Below the pieces are notes generated by a model that was not told the origin of the DNA, did not search any database, and saw only the letters and a list, made by a program, of their open reading frames with translations. A program made the position numbers and the translations under genes. This document shows, piece after piece, positions 7,924-16,011 of a DNA stretch of 64,000 nt (positions are counted from its first letter, which is position 1; each line of letters opens with the position of its first letter). The stretch is from positions 51,036-115,035 of the forward strand of contig JBMOQX010000027.1 in the NCBI GenBank assembly GCA_049322755.1, given 5' to 3'. The stretch is from DATIUV01 sp049322755. Its GTDB lineage: Bacteria > Pseudomonadota > Gammaproteobacteria > Burkholderiales > UBA6910.

Positions 7924-8400
7924 ATGCGATCCACGGAGCTGGACCCCATCGACCGCCGCATCCTGGAGGTGCTCCAGCGCGACGCCCGCATCGCCAACGT
8001 CGACCTGGCGGAGAAGATCAACCTCTCGCCCAGCCCCTGCCTGCGCCGGGTGCGCGAGCTGGAAGCTACCGGCGTCATCCGCCGCTACGCCGCACTGGTG
8101 GATCCGCTGGCGCTGGGCCTGTCGGTGAGCGTGTTCATCCACGTCACCCTGGAGAAGCAGGTGGAGCGCGTGCTGGATACCTTCGAGGCCGCGATCCGCG
8201 AGCGCCCCGAGGTGATGGAGTGCTACCTGATGACCGGCGAGTCCGACTACCTGCTGCGCGTGGTGGTGCCGGACATGCCCGCATTGGAGCGCTTCATCCT
8301 CGACTTCCTCACGCGCATCCCGGGCGTGGGCAACATCAAGTCCAGCTTCGCGCTCAAGCAGGTGAAGTACGAGACGGCGCTGCCGCTGGGGAGCGGGTGA
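7924..8400 (+). CDS. Lrp/AsnC-family transcriptional regulator
   Basis: This 158-residue Lrp-type regulator has an N-terminal helix-turn-helix (LDPIDRRILEVLQRDARI, then LAEKINLSPSPCLRRVRELE, about residues 5-45) and a C-terminal RAM/AsnC ligand domain (VMECYLMTGESDYLLRVV). The ATG at 7924 is chosen because LDPIDRRIL is normally only a few residues from the start. An in-frame ATG at 7816 would add 36 residues lying in the promoter region. It is divergent from the aceE-family gene over a perfect palindrome, so it probably senses an amino acid or 2-oxo acid and controls that E1. Regulators with this wording include BkdR- and MdeR-like proteins. Confidence 0.9.
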   Translation: MRSTELDPIDRRILEVLQRDARIANVDLAEKINLSPSPCLRRVRELEATGVIRRYAALVDPLALGLSVSVFIHVTLEKQVERVLDTFEAAIRERPEVMECYLMTGESDYLLRVVVPDMPALERFILDFLTRIPGVGNIKSSFALKQVKYETALPLGSG

Positions 8401-8409
8401 AACGACTGC

Positions 8410-8622
8410 TCAAAGCAGTTCGCGAAATCGCTCGATCGTGAGGCCGGCGTCGCGAACGATACCGCCCATCGTGATGGCGTTGACCGGGTTGTGGCGCGGG
8501 ACGGTAAGGATGCGTTGCCCGTCGCTGAGGACGGTGTGCTTGCCCTGGCGGACGACCCGGAATCCCGCCTTCTGCAGGGCACGGATCGCGTCGAGGTGAT
8601 TGATGCCCGGGAGCTTGGGTAA
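8410..8622 (-). CDS. hicA: HicA-family toxin, without a canonical start codon
   Basis: The frame encodes about 70 residues with the HicA double-stranded RNA-binding fold: LPKLPGINHLDAIRALQKAG, the catalytic-His segment RQGKHTVLSDGQR, and PRHNPVNAITMGGIVRDAGLT near the end. HicA proteins are mRNA interferases neutralised by HicB. Relatives start MPKLPG, but here the codon at the Met position is TTA (8622-8620), two bases after the hicB stop. No ATG, GTG or TTG lies in frame before residue 50. Either the toxin is inactivated by a start-codon mutation, or one base (TTG to TTA) is a sequence error. The order antitoxin first, toxin second is one of the two known hic arrangements. Confidence 0.7.
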   Translation of the reverse strand, partial: LPKLPGINHLDAIRALQKAGFRVVRQGKHTVLSDGQRILTVPRHNPVNAITMGGIVRDAGLTIERFRELL

Positions 8623-8624
8623 GG

Positions 8625-8825
8625 CTAGAGGGCGATCTCGATCTCTCGGGTCTCTTGACCGCGAGCCTCTTCCTCCGCCGCCGCCGCCAGGTACTCCCGA
8701 ATAGCGTCGCGAATGTTATCTATGGCTTCCTGCTCGGTGGCGCCTTGTGACCAGCAACCGGGCAACCCCGGCACGGAAACGGCGAAGCCCTCTTCCGAGC
8801 GATGCAGAATGACGCGGTATCTCAT
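8625..8825 (-). CDS. hicB: HicB-family antitoxin, short form
   Basis: This 66-residue protein, starting MRYRVILHRSEEGFAVSVPG, contains the HicB partial RNase H-like fold with LPGCWSQGATEQEAIDNIRDAI. It ends in an acidic helix and lacks the C-terminal DNA-binding domain of long HicB antitoxins. It would bind and block the HicA-like protein encoded immediately downstream. The gene ends two bases before the degenerate start of hicA. If the toxin is dead, the antitoxin survives as a relic or acts in trans. Confidence 0.85.
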   Translation of the reverse strand: MRYRVILHRSEEGFAVSVPGLPGCWSQGATEQEAIDNIRDAIREYLAAAAEEEARGQETREIEIAL

Positions 8826-8911
8826 GGGCGGACCTCCGAAGCAGGATTATATTCCCGCGCCGACTTCCGAGTTAGCTGGACTCGCCAACAACGCGAGCAC
8901 CGGAGGGGACC

Positions 8912-9588
8912 ATGCTGCAGACCGCCGACCTCACGATCCGCCTGCACCCCGCGGATGACTTCGTCATCGCCCGCACGGACCTGCAGATCGGCACGCAGAT
9001 CGTGCAGGAGAACATCCGCACGCGGGCGTCGATCCCCGCCGGCCCCCCAAGGTGGCGACCAGGGCCGTGTCGCCGGGCATGCCCGTGCGCCGCTGCAACC
9101 AGGTGATCGGCTTCGCCAGCAAGCCGAGCGTGATGGCGATCACGCATCGCACCGGCTGCGGCATGGCCTCGGACGGCGAGCCGGTGCGGCTGCTGCGCCG
9201 CGTGCTGGCGGGCTACGCGACGCACCCGAATTTCTACGGCGAGCTGCTGCCGGAGGCGAACCGGGTGCGGCGGGAGCCGGTGCCGGCGAGCCGCCTCGTG
9301 CTCGCCCTGCAGTGCGGCGGCTCGGACGGCTACTCCGGCGTGAGCGCGAACCCGACGCCCGGCAACAAGCGCGGCGGGCTCACCACCATCCTCGAGAAAT
9401 CGCTCGGCGCAGTGGCGAAGGGAGGCACCACCGGCCTGATGGACGTGTACGAGTACGCGGAACCGGTCGCCGAGCACGGCTTCGTCTTCATGGACACGCC
9501 GGGCTACGACCCCGTCTCCATCACCGGCCAGGTGGCGGGCGGCGCCAACGTCGTCGCCTTCACCACCGGCCGCGGCGCGGTCACTTGA
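8912..9588 (+). pseudogene. UxaA/GarD-family sugar-acid dehydratase, decayed
   Basis: The reading begins MLQTADLTIRLHPADDFVIA, the SAF-domain start of D-galactarate/altronate dehydratases. A shift of frame in a C-run near 9040 then moves it into a second frame (VATRAVSPG). That frame continues through TGCGMASDGEP, PEANRVRREPVPASRLV, LQCGGSDGYSGV and DTPGYDPVS, ending at TTGRGAVT where the enzyme should continue. The recognisable blocks are joined with large in-frame gaps compared with the roughly 500-residue enzyme, so several internal deletions occurred besides the frameshift. The 3' end overlaps the stop of the convergent phosphodiesterase gene. It cannot make an active enzyme. Confidence 0.8.
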
Positions 9589-10831
9589 GGTTCATGCAGT
9601 TGGCGTAGTACGTCACCGTCGCCGGCCAGTCGGAGAAGATGCCCAGGATGCGCACCTTGCGCGCCAGCACGTCCAGCGCCTTGTACACGTCGCCGTCGGT
9701 CTTGATCGCCTTGCCCTGCGGATCGAACTGGTAGTACCACCCCGCCTTCGACGCGCCCTGGCGCAGGTCCGAGCGCTCGAAGCTCCAGGCGATGATGTCC
9801 AGGCCCGCGCGCTTGATATCCGTGGCGTACTGGGAGGGGATCACCTCGCCGGCGTCGTTCACCGCCAGCAGCGCCCACATCGGCGGCGCGAAGATCTGCA
9901 CGCCCTGCTGCTTGAGCTGCTTCAGCGCATCGAACGACAGCCCCGGAATCGGCGGATTGGCGGTTGGATCAATGCTGTCCAGGTAGACAGCCTGCCTGCC
10001 GAACTCGGGGTTGTTCTTGATCCAGTACAGGACGTCGTCCTTGTTGAACGACTGGGCCCAGACATCCTTCGGATCGACACCGGCATCCTTGAGCTCGTCG
10101 ATCATCTTCTGCGCGTATGCCGCCTGGCTGCCGAAGACCGCATCGACCCGGTCCCGGAACTCGGCGCTCTTGAGTTCCGGCGTGTGCTTCACGCCCAGCC
10201 GTTTGTTCAGCTCGATGCTCTCCTTGAACGTGAGCACGCTGGCCCGGCCGGTGTAGAGGTCGGTGCGCCAGCTCGCCGTGCCGCCCAGGTAGCCCGCGGC
10301 CGTCGTCGCGGCGGGATTGCTGGCGTCCATCTTGGCTTCGAGCGACTTGTACTCGTCCAGCGTCAGGTCGCTGGTGCAGCATTTGGGCCCGGGGCTCTGG
10401 CCCGGCCCGCTCCAGGGGACGGTGCACTTGCTGTTGAGGTCCGTGACGACGATGTTGGTCGTCGTGTGCAGGTCGCACTCGCTGTGGCGGCAGACCAGCT
10501 CCCCGTCCTGGGTGAAGGTGACGTCGCACTCCACGATGCCGGCGCCCATCCGCGCCGCCGCCCGGTACGAAACATCGGAATGCTCCGGGAACTGCAGTGC
10601 CGCACCGCGGTGGCCGATGGAGAAATCGGTTTTGTAGAACGGGCCCTTCGCGCACTGCATTAGGCGGTTCTTGAGCCGGCTCTCCTCCATGCCTTCCACC
10701 AGGTAGAACGGCCGTGGACCGAGCTGCACGCTGTCGTCGTGCCGGCCGCCCCGGTCCGCGTGAGCGGTGGCGGCGGGCACCGCCGCGGCGGCGAGGGCCA
10801 GCGTCATGGCAAGGGCAGGTGTCTTGCGCAT
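9581..10831 (-). CDS. secreted glycerophosphodiester phosphodiesterase (GDPD family)
   Basis: This 416-residue exported GDPD-family enzyme hydrolyses glycerophosphodiesters to glycerol-3-phosphate and an alcohol. A Sec signal peptide (MRKTPALAMTLALAAAAVPA, cleavage near ATAHA) precedes the TIM-barrel domain. Active-site blocks are visible: IGHRGAALQFPEHS, AGIVECDVTFTQDGELVCRH and DLHTTTNI. The middle region carries a Cys-containing insertion (PGPKCCTSD), probably a disulfide loop. The start at 10831 is set by GGAGGA seven bases upstream and by the signal peptide; the open frame runs on to 11158 without homology. Substrate preference is unknown. It lies among degraded genes but is itself intact. 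Confidence 0.9.
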   Translation of the reverse strand: MRKTPALAMTLALAAAAVPAATAHADRGGRHDDSVQLGPRPFYLVEGMEESRLKNRLMQCAKGPFYKTDFSIGHRGAALQFPEHSDVSYRAAARMGAGIVECDVTFTQDGELVCRHSECDLHTTTNIVVTDLNSKCTVPWSGPGQSPGPKCCTSDLTLDEYKSLEAKMDASNPAATTAAGYLGGTASWRTDLYTGRASVLTFKESIELNKRLGVKHTPELKSAEFRDRVDAVFGSQAAYAQKMIDELKDAGVDPKDVWAQSFNKDDVLYWIKNNPEFGRQAVYLDSIDPTANPPIPGLSFDALKQLKQQGVQIFAPPMWALLAVNDAGEVIPSQYATDIKRAGLDIIAWSFERSDLRQGASKAGWYYQFDPQGKAIKTDGDVYKALDVLARKVRILGIFSDWPATVTYYANCMNLK

Positions 10832-11188
10832 CGGATTCCTCCTGTCAGGTTGAGTCGCGCGGGTGCGGGGTTGCGCCCGACTCGAACTCTGCTCCCGGGA
10901 CATGTAACCGTGATGGCGGACCATTTGCCGTTCCATGAATTTTGAATGGCGCAGGATCAAGCGCCGCGCCGAGGAGCTGGAGATCTGCGGCAGCGTGGAA
11001 ACAAGAGCGCTGCATGGCGGGAAGGATAACCCGGCGGGTTCCGTCGGTACGGCACGGCGGCCGCCTGCCGCGCCCATCCCTGCCTTCCCGGCGGCCATGC
11101 CCCGATCCGGCGGATCTGTCCGCCGCCGCGGCTGCGCCGCGGAGCGCCCGGCGTACAATCTTCACCTGGTGGTTGGCGGCCTCGATCG
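10832..11188. other. intergenic region upstream of the GDPD gene
   Basis: These 357 bases contain no convincing gene. The frame of the GDPD gene stays open on the minus strand but encodes Arg/Pro-rich sequence without family features. The promoter of the GDPD gene should be here; a moderately AT-rich stretch near 10890-10960 is the best place. Nothing else was recognised. Confidence 0.5.
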
Positions 11189-11191
11189 GTG

Positions 11192-11446
11192 ATGTCGATG
11201 CACGGAAACCCGGGCCTGACGCGCGCCGCGAGCCTCTTGGCGCGGGTGGCGCGCGCCCTGACCCGGCAGCGGCTGGCGGCGGTGGCGCTCGTGACGCTGC
11301 TCCTGTCGCTCGGCGCGCTGGTCAGCCCGGCGCTGCTGGATTTTTTCACGCCGGCCGAAATCGCGCTGGCTTGGCTCGAGCACCTTGCCGAGCTGGCGGT
11401 CATCGCCGCGGCGCTGCTGCTCTGCTTTACCGTGCAGTTACGGTGA
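11192..11446 (+). CDS. small membrane protein, unknown
   Basis: This is a predicted 84-residue protein with a basic N-terminus (LTRAASLLARVARALTRQR) and two hydrophobic segments: LAAVALVTLLLSLGALV, and LAVIAAALLLCFTV near the C-terminus. The ATG at 11192 follows a GTG in the same frame, and an ATG at 11198 is also possible. Composition and membrane pattern support coding, but I do not recognise the family. The following frame holds an orphan domain fragment that is not fused to it. It may be a remnant associated with the degraded region. Confidence 0.4.
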   Translation: MSMHGNPGLTRAASLLARVARALTRQRLAAVALVTLLLSLGALVSPALLDFFTPAEIALAWLEHLAELAVIAAALLLCFTVQLR

Positions 11447-11549
11447 GCGACGACGGCGCCGTCGCGGTGCTCGCCGTGCGCCTGAGCATTTCTCGCGTTT
11501 CGCGCCGCACTCGCCGATCGGCTTACCGTCTAGCTCACCGGATCGGGAG

Positions 11550-11849
11550 CCGTTTCCTGATCGGCCACTGCTCTGGAGCGATGTTCAACTGCCCGGCGGT
11601 GCCGGCGCCTACGCCAACGGCTACCTCGTCTTCACCACGGCCGACGGCGACATCGCCTACCTCAAGTATCAGTTCCGCGCCGTTCCCGTGCCCGGAGCGG
11701 ACGGCAAGCCGCGATTTGTGGCCAGCGGCTACTGGGAGACCGCGGGCGGCACCGGCAAGCTCAAGGAGCTGCGCGGCGTCGGCACCGTGCAGTTCAATCC
11801 GAAAGAGCGGCGCTGGGTGCTGGAGGGCGACCTGGCCTCGGCCGACTGA
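11550..11849 (+). pseudogene. C-terminal domain fragment of an unidentified protein
   Basis: About 100 codons read like a genuine beta-rich protein: GGAGAYANGYLVFTTADGD, LKYQFRAVPVPG, FVASGYWETAGGTGKLKEL, then ERRWVLEGDLASAD and a stop. No matching N-terminal part exists. The open frame extends back to 11385 only through Arg-rich sequence in the wrong register of the preceding small gene, and no ribosome-binding site is near. I interpret it as the 3' end of a gene whose start was deleted. Function unknown. Confidence 0.45.
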
Positions 11850-11972
11850 GCACCCATCGGTCGCGCCGCGCGGGCGCGTGAGTGCCCGGTTGGGGCTTGA
11901 CGAGCGGCCGGTGGGCAGAAGCGGCGGCCGATCGGCCGTGCCCGCGCGTCCCCGCCGCGAGGTGCGCCGCGC

Positions 11973-12455
11973 TCAGTCCGCGACGACATCGGCTACTTTG
12001 AACTTCCAGCCGGGACAGTGGGATTGCACGATCTCGAAGCCGTGTGCGACCCAGTCGGCGCACGCCAGAACCGCGGCGAGGTCGCCGCCAACCGGGGGCG
12101 CGGACCGGAAGTGCAGCACGATCTCGGGCTCGATCTTGGGCTCGGTAAAGCACCCGATACGGCAGGTCGTTTCCGCTTGCGGAACCCGAGCCACCGTGCG
12201 GTCGTAGATATAAGCCCACGCGGGTTCACCGACGCCGTACAGCGACCACATGTCCGGATTGGTGAATCCGATCTTGCGCCCGACCGGCAGCGCGCCCTCG
12301 CCGAGCCGCGCCGCGTGGATCGCGTGCGCCACCTCGTAGGCGGTCGCCAGGTCGAACCCGGGCACGCGCGACGTGAACGGCTCGACCTGGCGCGCCTCGT
12401 CCTGCGCTGCCTTCATCTCGCGCGCCAGGGCGCCGATGTCTGGGGCTTGGGGCAT
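11973..12455 (-). pseudogene. 2-keto-4-pentenoate hydratase-family protein, C-terminally truncated
   Basis: The 160 residues match the N-terminal part of the MhpD/fumarylacetoacetate-hydrolase-fold hydratases: VGRKIGFTNPDMWSLYGV, RTVARVPQA, a metal-ligand segment EPKIEPEIVLHF, and AACADWVAHGFEIVQSH-like sequence. The family is about 260 residues long, with the core barrel continuing after KVADVVAD, where this frame stops. About 100 residues, including part of the active site, are missing, so it is probably inactive. The start at 12455 is plausible, 45 bases after the dehalogenase gene. These enzymes hydrate 2-hydroxypenta-2,4-dienoate in meta-cleavage pathways, but no such pathway genes are nearby. 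Confidence 0.65.
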
Positions 12456-12500
12456 GGGTTTCTCCGGCCCTCGGCCGACAAGGCCCGCTCGATCGGGACA

Positions 12501-13232
12501 CTAGCAGCCCAGCTTCGCCGCCAGGTCGTCCAGGCCGTCCACCACCAGGTCGAAGCGCGGGTCGGTGGAGAGATTCTTTTTCGCCGGATCGCCGAATTCC
12601 AGCGGTCGGCGCACGAACGCGGTGCGCAGGCCGAGCGCGTGGGCGGCGAGCAGGTCGTCCTGGTGCGCCGCCACCATCATCACGCGCACCGGCGGCAGGC
12701 TCAGCATGTCGCAGGCGCCCAGGTAGGTCTCGGGATCGCGCTTGAAGTGGCGAAACGTTTCCGCGGAGAAGATCACGTCCCACGGCAGCCTGGCGTTGCG
12801 GGCCATGTCCACCAGCAGGCGCACGTTGCCGTTGGACAGCGTGCCGAGGATGTAACGCTTCTTCAGCCGCCGCAGGCCGGCGACGCTGTCCTTCCAGGGC
12901 GGCAGCCGGTGCCACGCCAGGTTGAGCTCGTCGCGCTCGCCGTCGCTGAAGCGCAGCCCGATGCCGAATTCCTCCATCAGTTCGTCCAGCGAGGCACGCT
13001 GCAGGTCGTCGATCTTGGTCCACGGCTGCTCGCCGCGGCGCACCCGGTCCATCGACGGTGCGTATTTCCCGCGCCAGGCGTCGGCGAACGCGCCCCAGTC
13101 GATGCGGATGCCCTTGCCGCGGGACAGGCGCCTGGCTTCGCGGATGACGCCGCTGCGCCAGTCCACCACGGTGCCGAAGACGTCGAAGGCGAGGGCGTCG
13201 ACGGCGCCCGGGTCGAAGGGAGGAACGCTCAC
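12501..13232 (-). CDS. haloacid dehalogenase, type II (HAD superfamily)
   Basis: This 243-residue HAD hydrolase is of the L-2-haloacid dehalogenase type. Motif I is ALAFDVFGTVVDW with nucleophile Asp17. Motif II is GTLSNGNVRLL, and the loop SAETFRHFKRDPETYLGAC carries the motif III Lys. Motif IV is MMVAAHQDDLLAAHALG. The sequence ends PLEFGDPAKKNLSTDPRFDLVVDGLDDLAAKL, typical of the (S)-2-haloacid dehalogenase subgroup. The reaction for this family is hydrolysis of 2-haloacids to hydroxy acids, but many members act on other substrates. It lies between folE2 and the truncated hydratase on the same strand and may be co-transcribed with folE2 (16-base gap). Confidence 0.85.
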   Translation of the reverse strand: MSVPPFDPGAVDALAFDVFGTVVDWRSGVIREARRLSRGKGIRIDWGAFADAWRGKYAPSMDRVRRGEQPWTKIDDLQRASLDELMEEFGIGLRFSDGERDELNLAWHRLPPWKDSVAGLRRLKKRYILGTLSNGNVRLLVDMARNARLPWDVIFSAETFRHFKRDPETYLGACDMLSLPPVRVMMVAAHQDDLLAAHALGLRTAFVRRPLEFGDPAKKNLSTDPRFDLVVDGLDDLAAKLGC

Positions 13233-13248
13233 GAGGACGGGCCGGTTC

Positions 13249-14070
13249 TTACGTGCACTTGCCGGCCGCGCCGGACTTGTCGTGCTCGATCAGCGCGTAG
13301 GCTGAATGGTTGTGGATGGACTCGAAGTTCTCGGATTCGACGGTATACCGGAGGATGCGGGGGTCGCGGTTCAGCGCGCCGGCGACGTCGCGCACCATGT
13401 CCTCGACGAACTTGGGATTGTCGTAGGCGCGCTCGGTCACGTACTTCTCGTCCGGCCGCTTGAGCAGGCCGTAGACTTCGCACGAGGCCTGGTCCTCCAC
13501 CACGCGCACCAGGTCCTCGATCCACACCAGACCCTCGGTGCGGGCGCCGACGGTGACATGGGAGCGCTGGTTGTGGGCGCCGTAGTCGGAGATCTCCTTG
13601 GAGCAGGGGCACAGGCTGGTGACCGGCACCACCACCTTCATGGTGAACTCGTAACGGCCCTTGCAGATCTCCCCGGTGAACGTCACGTCGTAGTCCATCA
13701 GGCTCTGCACGCCCGACACCGGCGCCGACTTGTTGATGAAATAGGGGAAGCGCATCTCCAGGTGCCCCGATTCGGCCTCCAGGCGCTCCACCATCTCGCG
13801 CAGGATCGATTCGAACGACTCCACCGAGATCTCGCGCTCGTGGCTGTTGAGGATCTCGAGGAACCGCGACATGTGGGTGCCCTTGAAGTCGTGGGGCAGG
13901 TGGACATACATGTTGAAGGAGGCGACCGAGTGCTGCACGCCGCCGGTCTTGTCGGCGACCCGCACCGGGTGGCGGATGTCCTTGATGCCGACGCGGTCGA
14001 TGGCGATGCGGCGGGAATCGGGCGAGCCCTGGACATCGGGCATCGCGGGCAGCTCGGCTTTGCGATTCAT
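13249..14070 (-). CDS. folE2: GTP cyclohydrolase I, type IB (FolE2)
   Basis: This 273-residue FolE2 converts GTP to 7,8-dihydroneopterin triphosphate, the first step of folate (and queuosine-type) biosynthesis, using a metal other than obligate zinc. Recognisable blocks are VGIKDIRHPVRVAD, THMSRFLEILN, FPYFINKSAPVSG, the active-site Cys segment TSLCPCSKEISDYGAHNQRS (Cys154 and Cys156) and SCEVYGLLKRPDEKYVTERAY. Length is normal. It lies downstream of dxs on the same strand with its own 86-base upstream region. FolE2 is often regulated by zinc limitation, but no clear Zur site was seen. Confidence 0.95.
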   Translation of the reverse strand: MNRKAELPAMPDVQGSPDSRRIAIDRVGIKDIRHPVRVADKTGGVQHSVASFNMYVHLPHDFKGTHMSRFLEILNSHEREISVESFESILREMVERLEAESGHLEMRFPYFINKSAPVSGVQSLMDYDVTFTGEICKGRYEFTMKVVVPVTSLCPCSKEISDYGAHNQRSHVTVGARTEGLVWIEDLVRVVEDQASCEVYGLLKRPDEKYVTERAYDNPKFVEDMVRDVAGALNRDPRILRYTVESENFESIHNHSAYALIEHDKSGAAGKCT

Positions 14071-14156
14071 CGGGGAGCCTTGGCGGAGTGAAACGGCCCT
14101 TGATTATAGCGGCCGATAAATTCCCGAGTAAACTACTCGGCTAATTGGATCGCGGA

Positions 14157-16004
14157 TTAATCGGCGAGTTTCGTCCGGATCGCCTCCGCGATGCCGCGGG
14201 CGTCGAGGCCGCAGGCCGCCAGCATGTGGGCGGGATTGCCGTGGTCGATGAAGCGGTCCGGCAGCCCCAGCTGCAGCACCGGCGTGGCGACCCCGGCACG
14301 CTCCAGGCACTCCACCACGGCGCTCCCGGCGCCGCCCATGACGACGTTTTCCTCCACCGTCACCAGCAGGTCGTGGGCGCGGGCCAGCTCCACGGCCAGC
14401 GACGCGTCCAGCGGCTTGACGAAGCGCATGTTGGCGACGGTGCAGTCCAGTTCCTCGGCGGCGGCGAGGCTGGGGGTGAGCATGGAGCCGAAGGCGGCGA
14501 TGGCCACGCCGCGGCCGCGCCGGCGGATCTCGCCCTTGCCCACCGGCAGGGCGTGCAGTTCGGTCTCGAGGGGCGCGCCCGGTCCGGTGCCGCGCGGGTA
14601 GCGCACCGCCGCCGGACCCTCCAGGCGAAACGCGGTGGTAAGCATCTGGCGGCACTCGTTCTCGTCGGAGGGCGCCATCACCACCACGTTGGGGATGCAG
14701 CGCAGGTAGGACAGATCGAACGCGCCGTTGTGGGTCGCGCCGTCGGCGCCGACAATGCCGCCGCGGTCGATGGCCAGCACCACCGGCAGGTTCTGGATCG
14801 CCACGTCGTGGATCAGCTGGTCGTAGGCACGCTGCAGGAACGTCGAGTAGATCGCCACCACCGGCTTGAGGCCGTCGCACGCCATGCCCGCGGCGAACGT
14901 CACCGCGTGCTGCTCGGCGATGCCGACGTCGAAATAGCGGTCGGGGAACTCCTCCGAGAAGCGCACCAGGCCCGAGCCCTCCCGCATCGCCGGGGTCACC
15001 GCCACCAAGCGCGGGTCGGCGGCGGCCATGTCGCACAGCCAGTCGCCGAACACCTGGGTGTAGGAGATCGAGCCGCCGGCCTTGGACCGGATGCCCTCGC
15101 TGGGGTCGAATTTCGAGACGCCGTGGTAGAGGATGGGATCGTCCTCGGCCAGCTTGTAGCCGGCGCCCTTGCGGGTGACGATGTGCAGGAACTGGGGGCC
15201 GTCCAGGCGCTTGAGGTTGCCGAGCGTCTCCACCAGCAGATCGACGTCGTGGCCGTCGATGGGGCCGATGTAGTTGAAGCCCAGCTCCTCGAACAGCGTG
15301 CCGGGCGTCATCATGCCCTTGAAGTGTTCCTCCGCCTTTTTGGCAAATTCCAGCATCGGCGGCAGGCGCGAGAGCACCTTGCGGCCGGTTTCGCGCGCGG
15401 TGTTGTAGAAGCGCCCGGCCAGCAGGCGCGCCAGGTACTGGTTCATCGCGCCGACGTTCTCCGAGATCGACATCTCGTTGTCGTTCAGGATCACCAGAAT
15501 GTTGGCGTCCAGGGTGCCGGCGTTGTTGAGCGCCTCGTAGGCCATGCCGGCGGTCATGGCGCCGTCGCCGATCACGGCGATGACGTGGCGACGGCTGCCG
15601 TCGCGCTGGGCCGCCACCGCCATGCCCAGCGCCGCGCTGATGGAGGTGCTGGAGTGGGCGGTGCCGAAGGTATCGTAAGGGCTTTCCGAGCGGCGCGGGA
15701 AGCCCGACGGCCCGCCTTCCATGCGCAGGCGGGCCATCTGCTCACGCCGCCCGGTGAGGATCTTGTGGCCGTAGGTCTGGTGGCCCACATCCCAGACGAT
15801 GCGGTCCTCGGGCGTGTTGAACACGTAGTGCAGCGCGATGGTGAGCTCCACCGTGCCGAGGTTGGACGACAGGTGGCCGCCGGTCTTGCTCACCAGCTCG
15901 ATCAGGTACTCGCGCAGCTCGTCGGCCACCTGCCGGAGCTGGCGCGGCGGCAGCTTGCGCAGCTCGGCGGGGTCATTGATCGAGGTCAGCAGTTCGTACG
16001 CCAT
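14157..16004 (-). CDS. dxs: 1-deoxy-D-xylulose-5-phosphate synthase
   Basis: This 615-residue thiamine-diphosphate enzyme condenses pyruvate with glyceraldehyde-3-phosphate, the entry step of the MEP isoprenoid pathway. Evident motifs are GGHLSSNLGTVELTIALH, the ThDP motif VIGDGAMTAGMAYEALNNAG closing at NDNEMSIS, and the transketolase-like block FDVGIAEQHAVTFAAG. The start at 16004 (MAYELLTSINDPAELRKL) fits the family; the open frame continues upstream only inside ispA. The stop of ispA is seven bases before it, giving the operon xseB-ispA-dxs. It supplies isoprenoid precursors, including those for the hopanoid genes at 43-51 kb. Confidence 0.97.
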   Translation of the reverse strand: MAYELLTSINDPAELRKLPPRQLRQVADELREYLIELVSKTGGHLSSNLGTVELTIALHYVFNTPEDRIVWDVGHQTYGHKILTGRREQMARLRMEGGPSGFPRRSESPYDTFGTAHSSTSISAALGMAVAAQRDGSRRHVIAVIGDGAMTAGMAYEALNNAGTLDANILVILNDNEMSISENVGAMNQYLARLLAGRFYNTARETGRKVLSRLPPMLEFAKKAEEHFKGMMTPGTLFEELGFNYIGPIDGHDVDLLVETLGNLKRLDGPQFLHIVTRKGAGYKLAEDDPILYHGVSKFDPSEGIRSKAGGSISYTQVFGDWLCDMAAADPRLVAVTPAMREGSGLVRFSEEFPDRYFDVGIAEQHAVTFAAGMACDGLKPVVAIYSTFLQRAYDQLIHDVAIQNLPVVLAIDRGGIVGADGATHNGAFDLSYLRCIPNVVVMAPSDENECRQMLTTAFRLEGPAAVRYPRGTGPGAPLETELHALPVGKGEIRRRGRGVAIAAFGSMLTPSLAAAEELDCTVANMRFVKPLDASLAVELARAHDLLVTVEENVVMGGAGSAVVECLERAGVATPVLQLGLPDRFIDHGNPAHMLAACGLDARGIAEAIRTKLAD

Positions 16005-16011
16005 CGTGGTC

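Noticed and set aside
5118..8078. A 986-codon minus-strand frame in another register over aceE
   Set aside because: It is Arg/Gly/Ala-rich shadow. The 885-codon frame has complete E1 motifs and a good ribosome-binding site.
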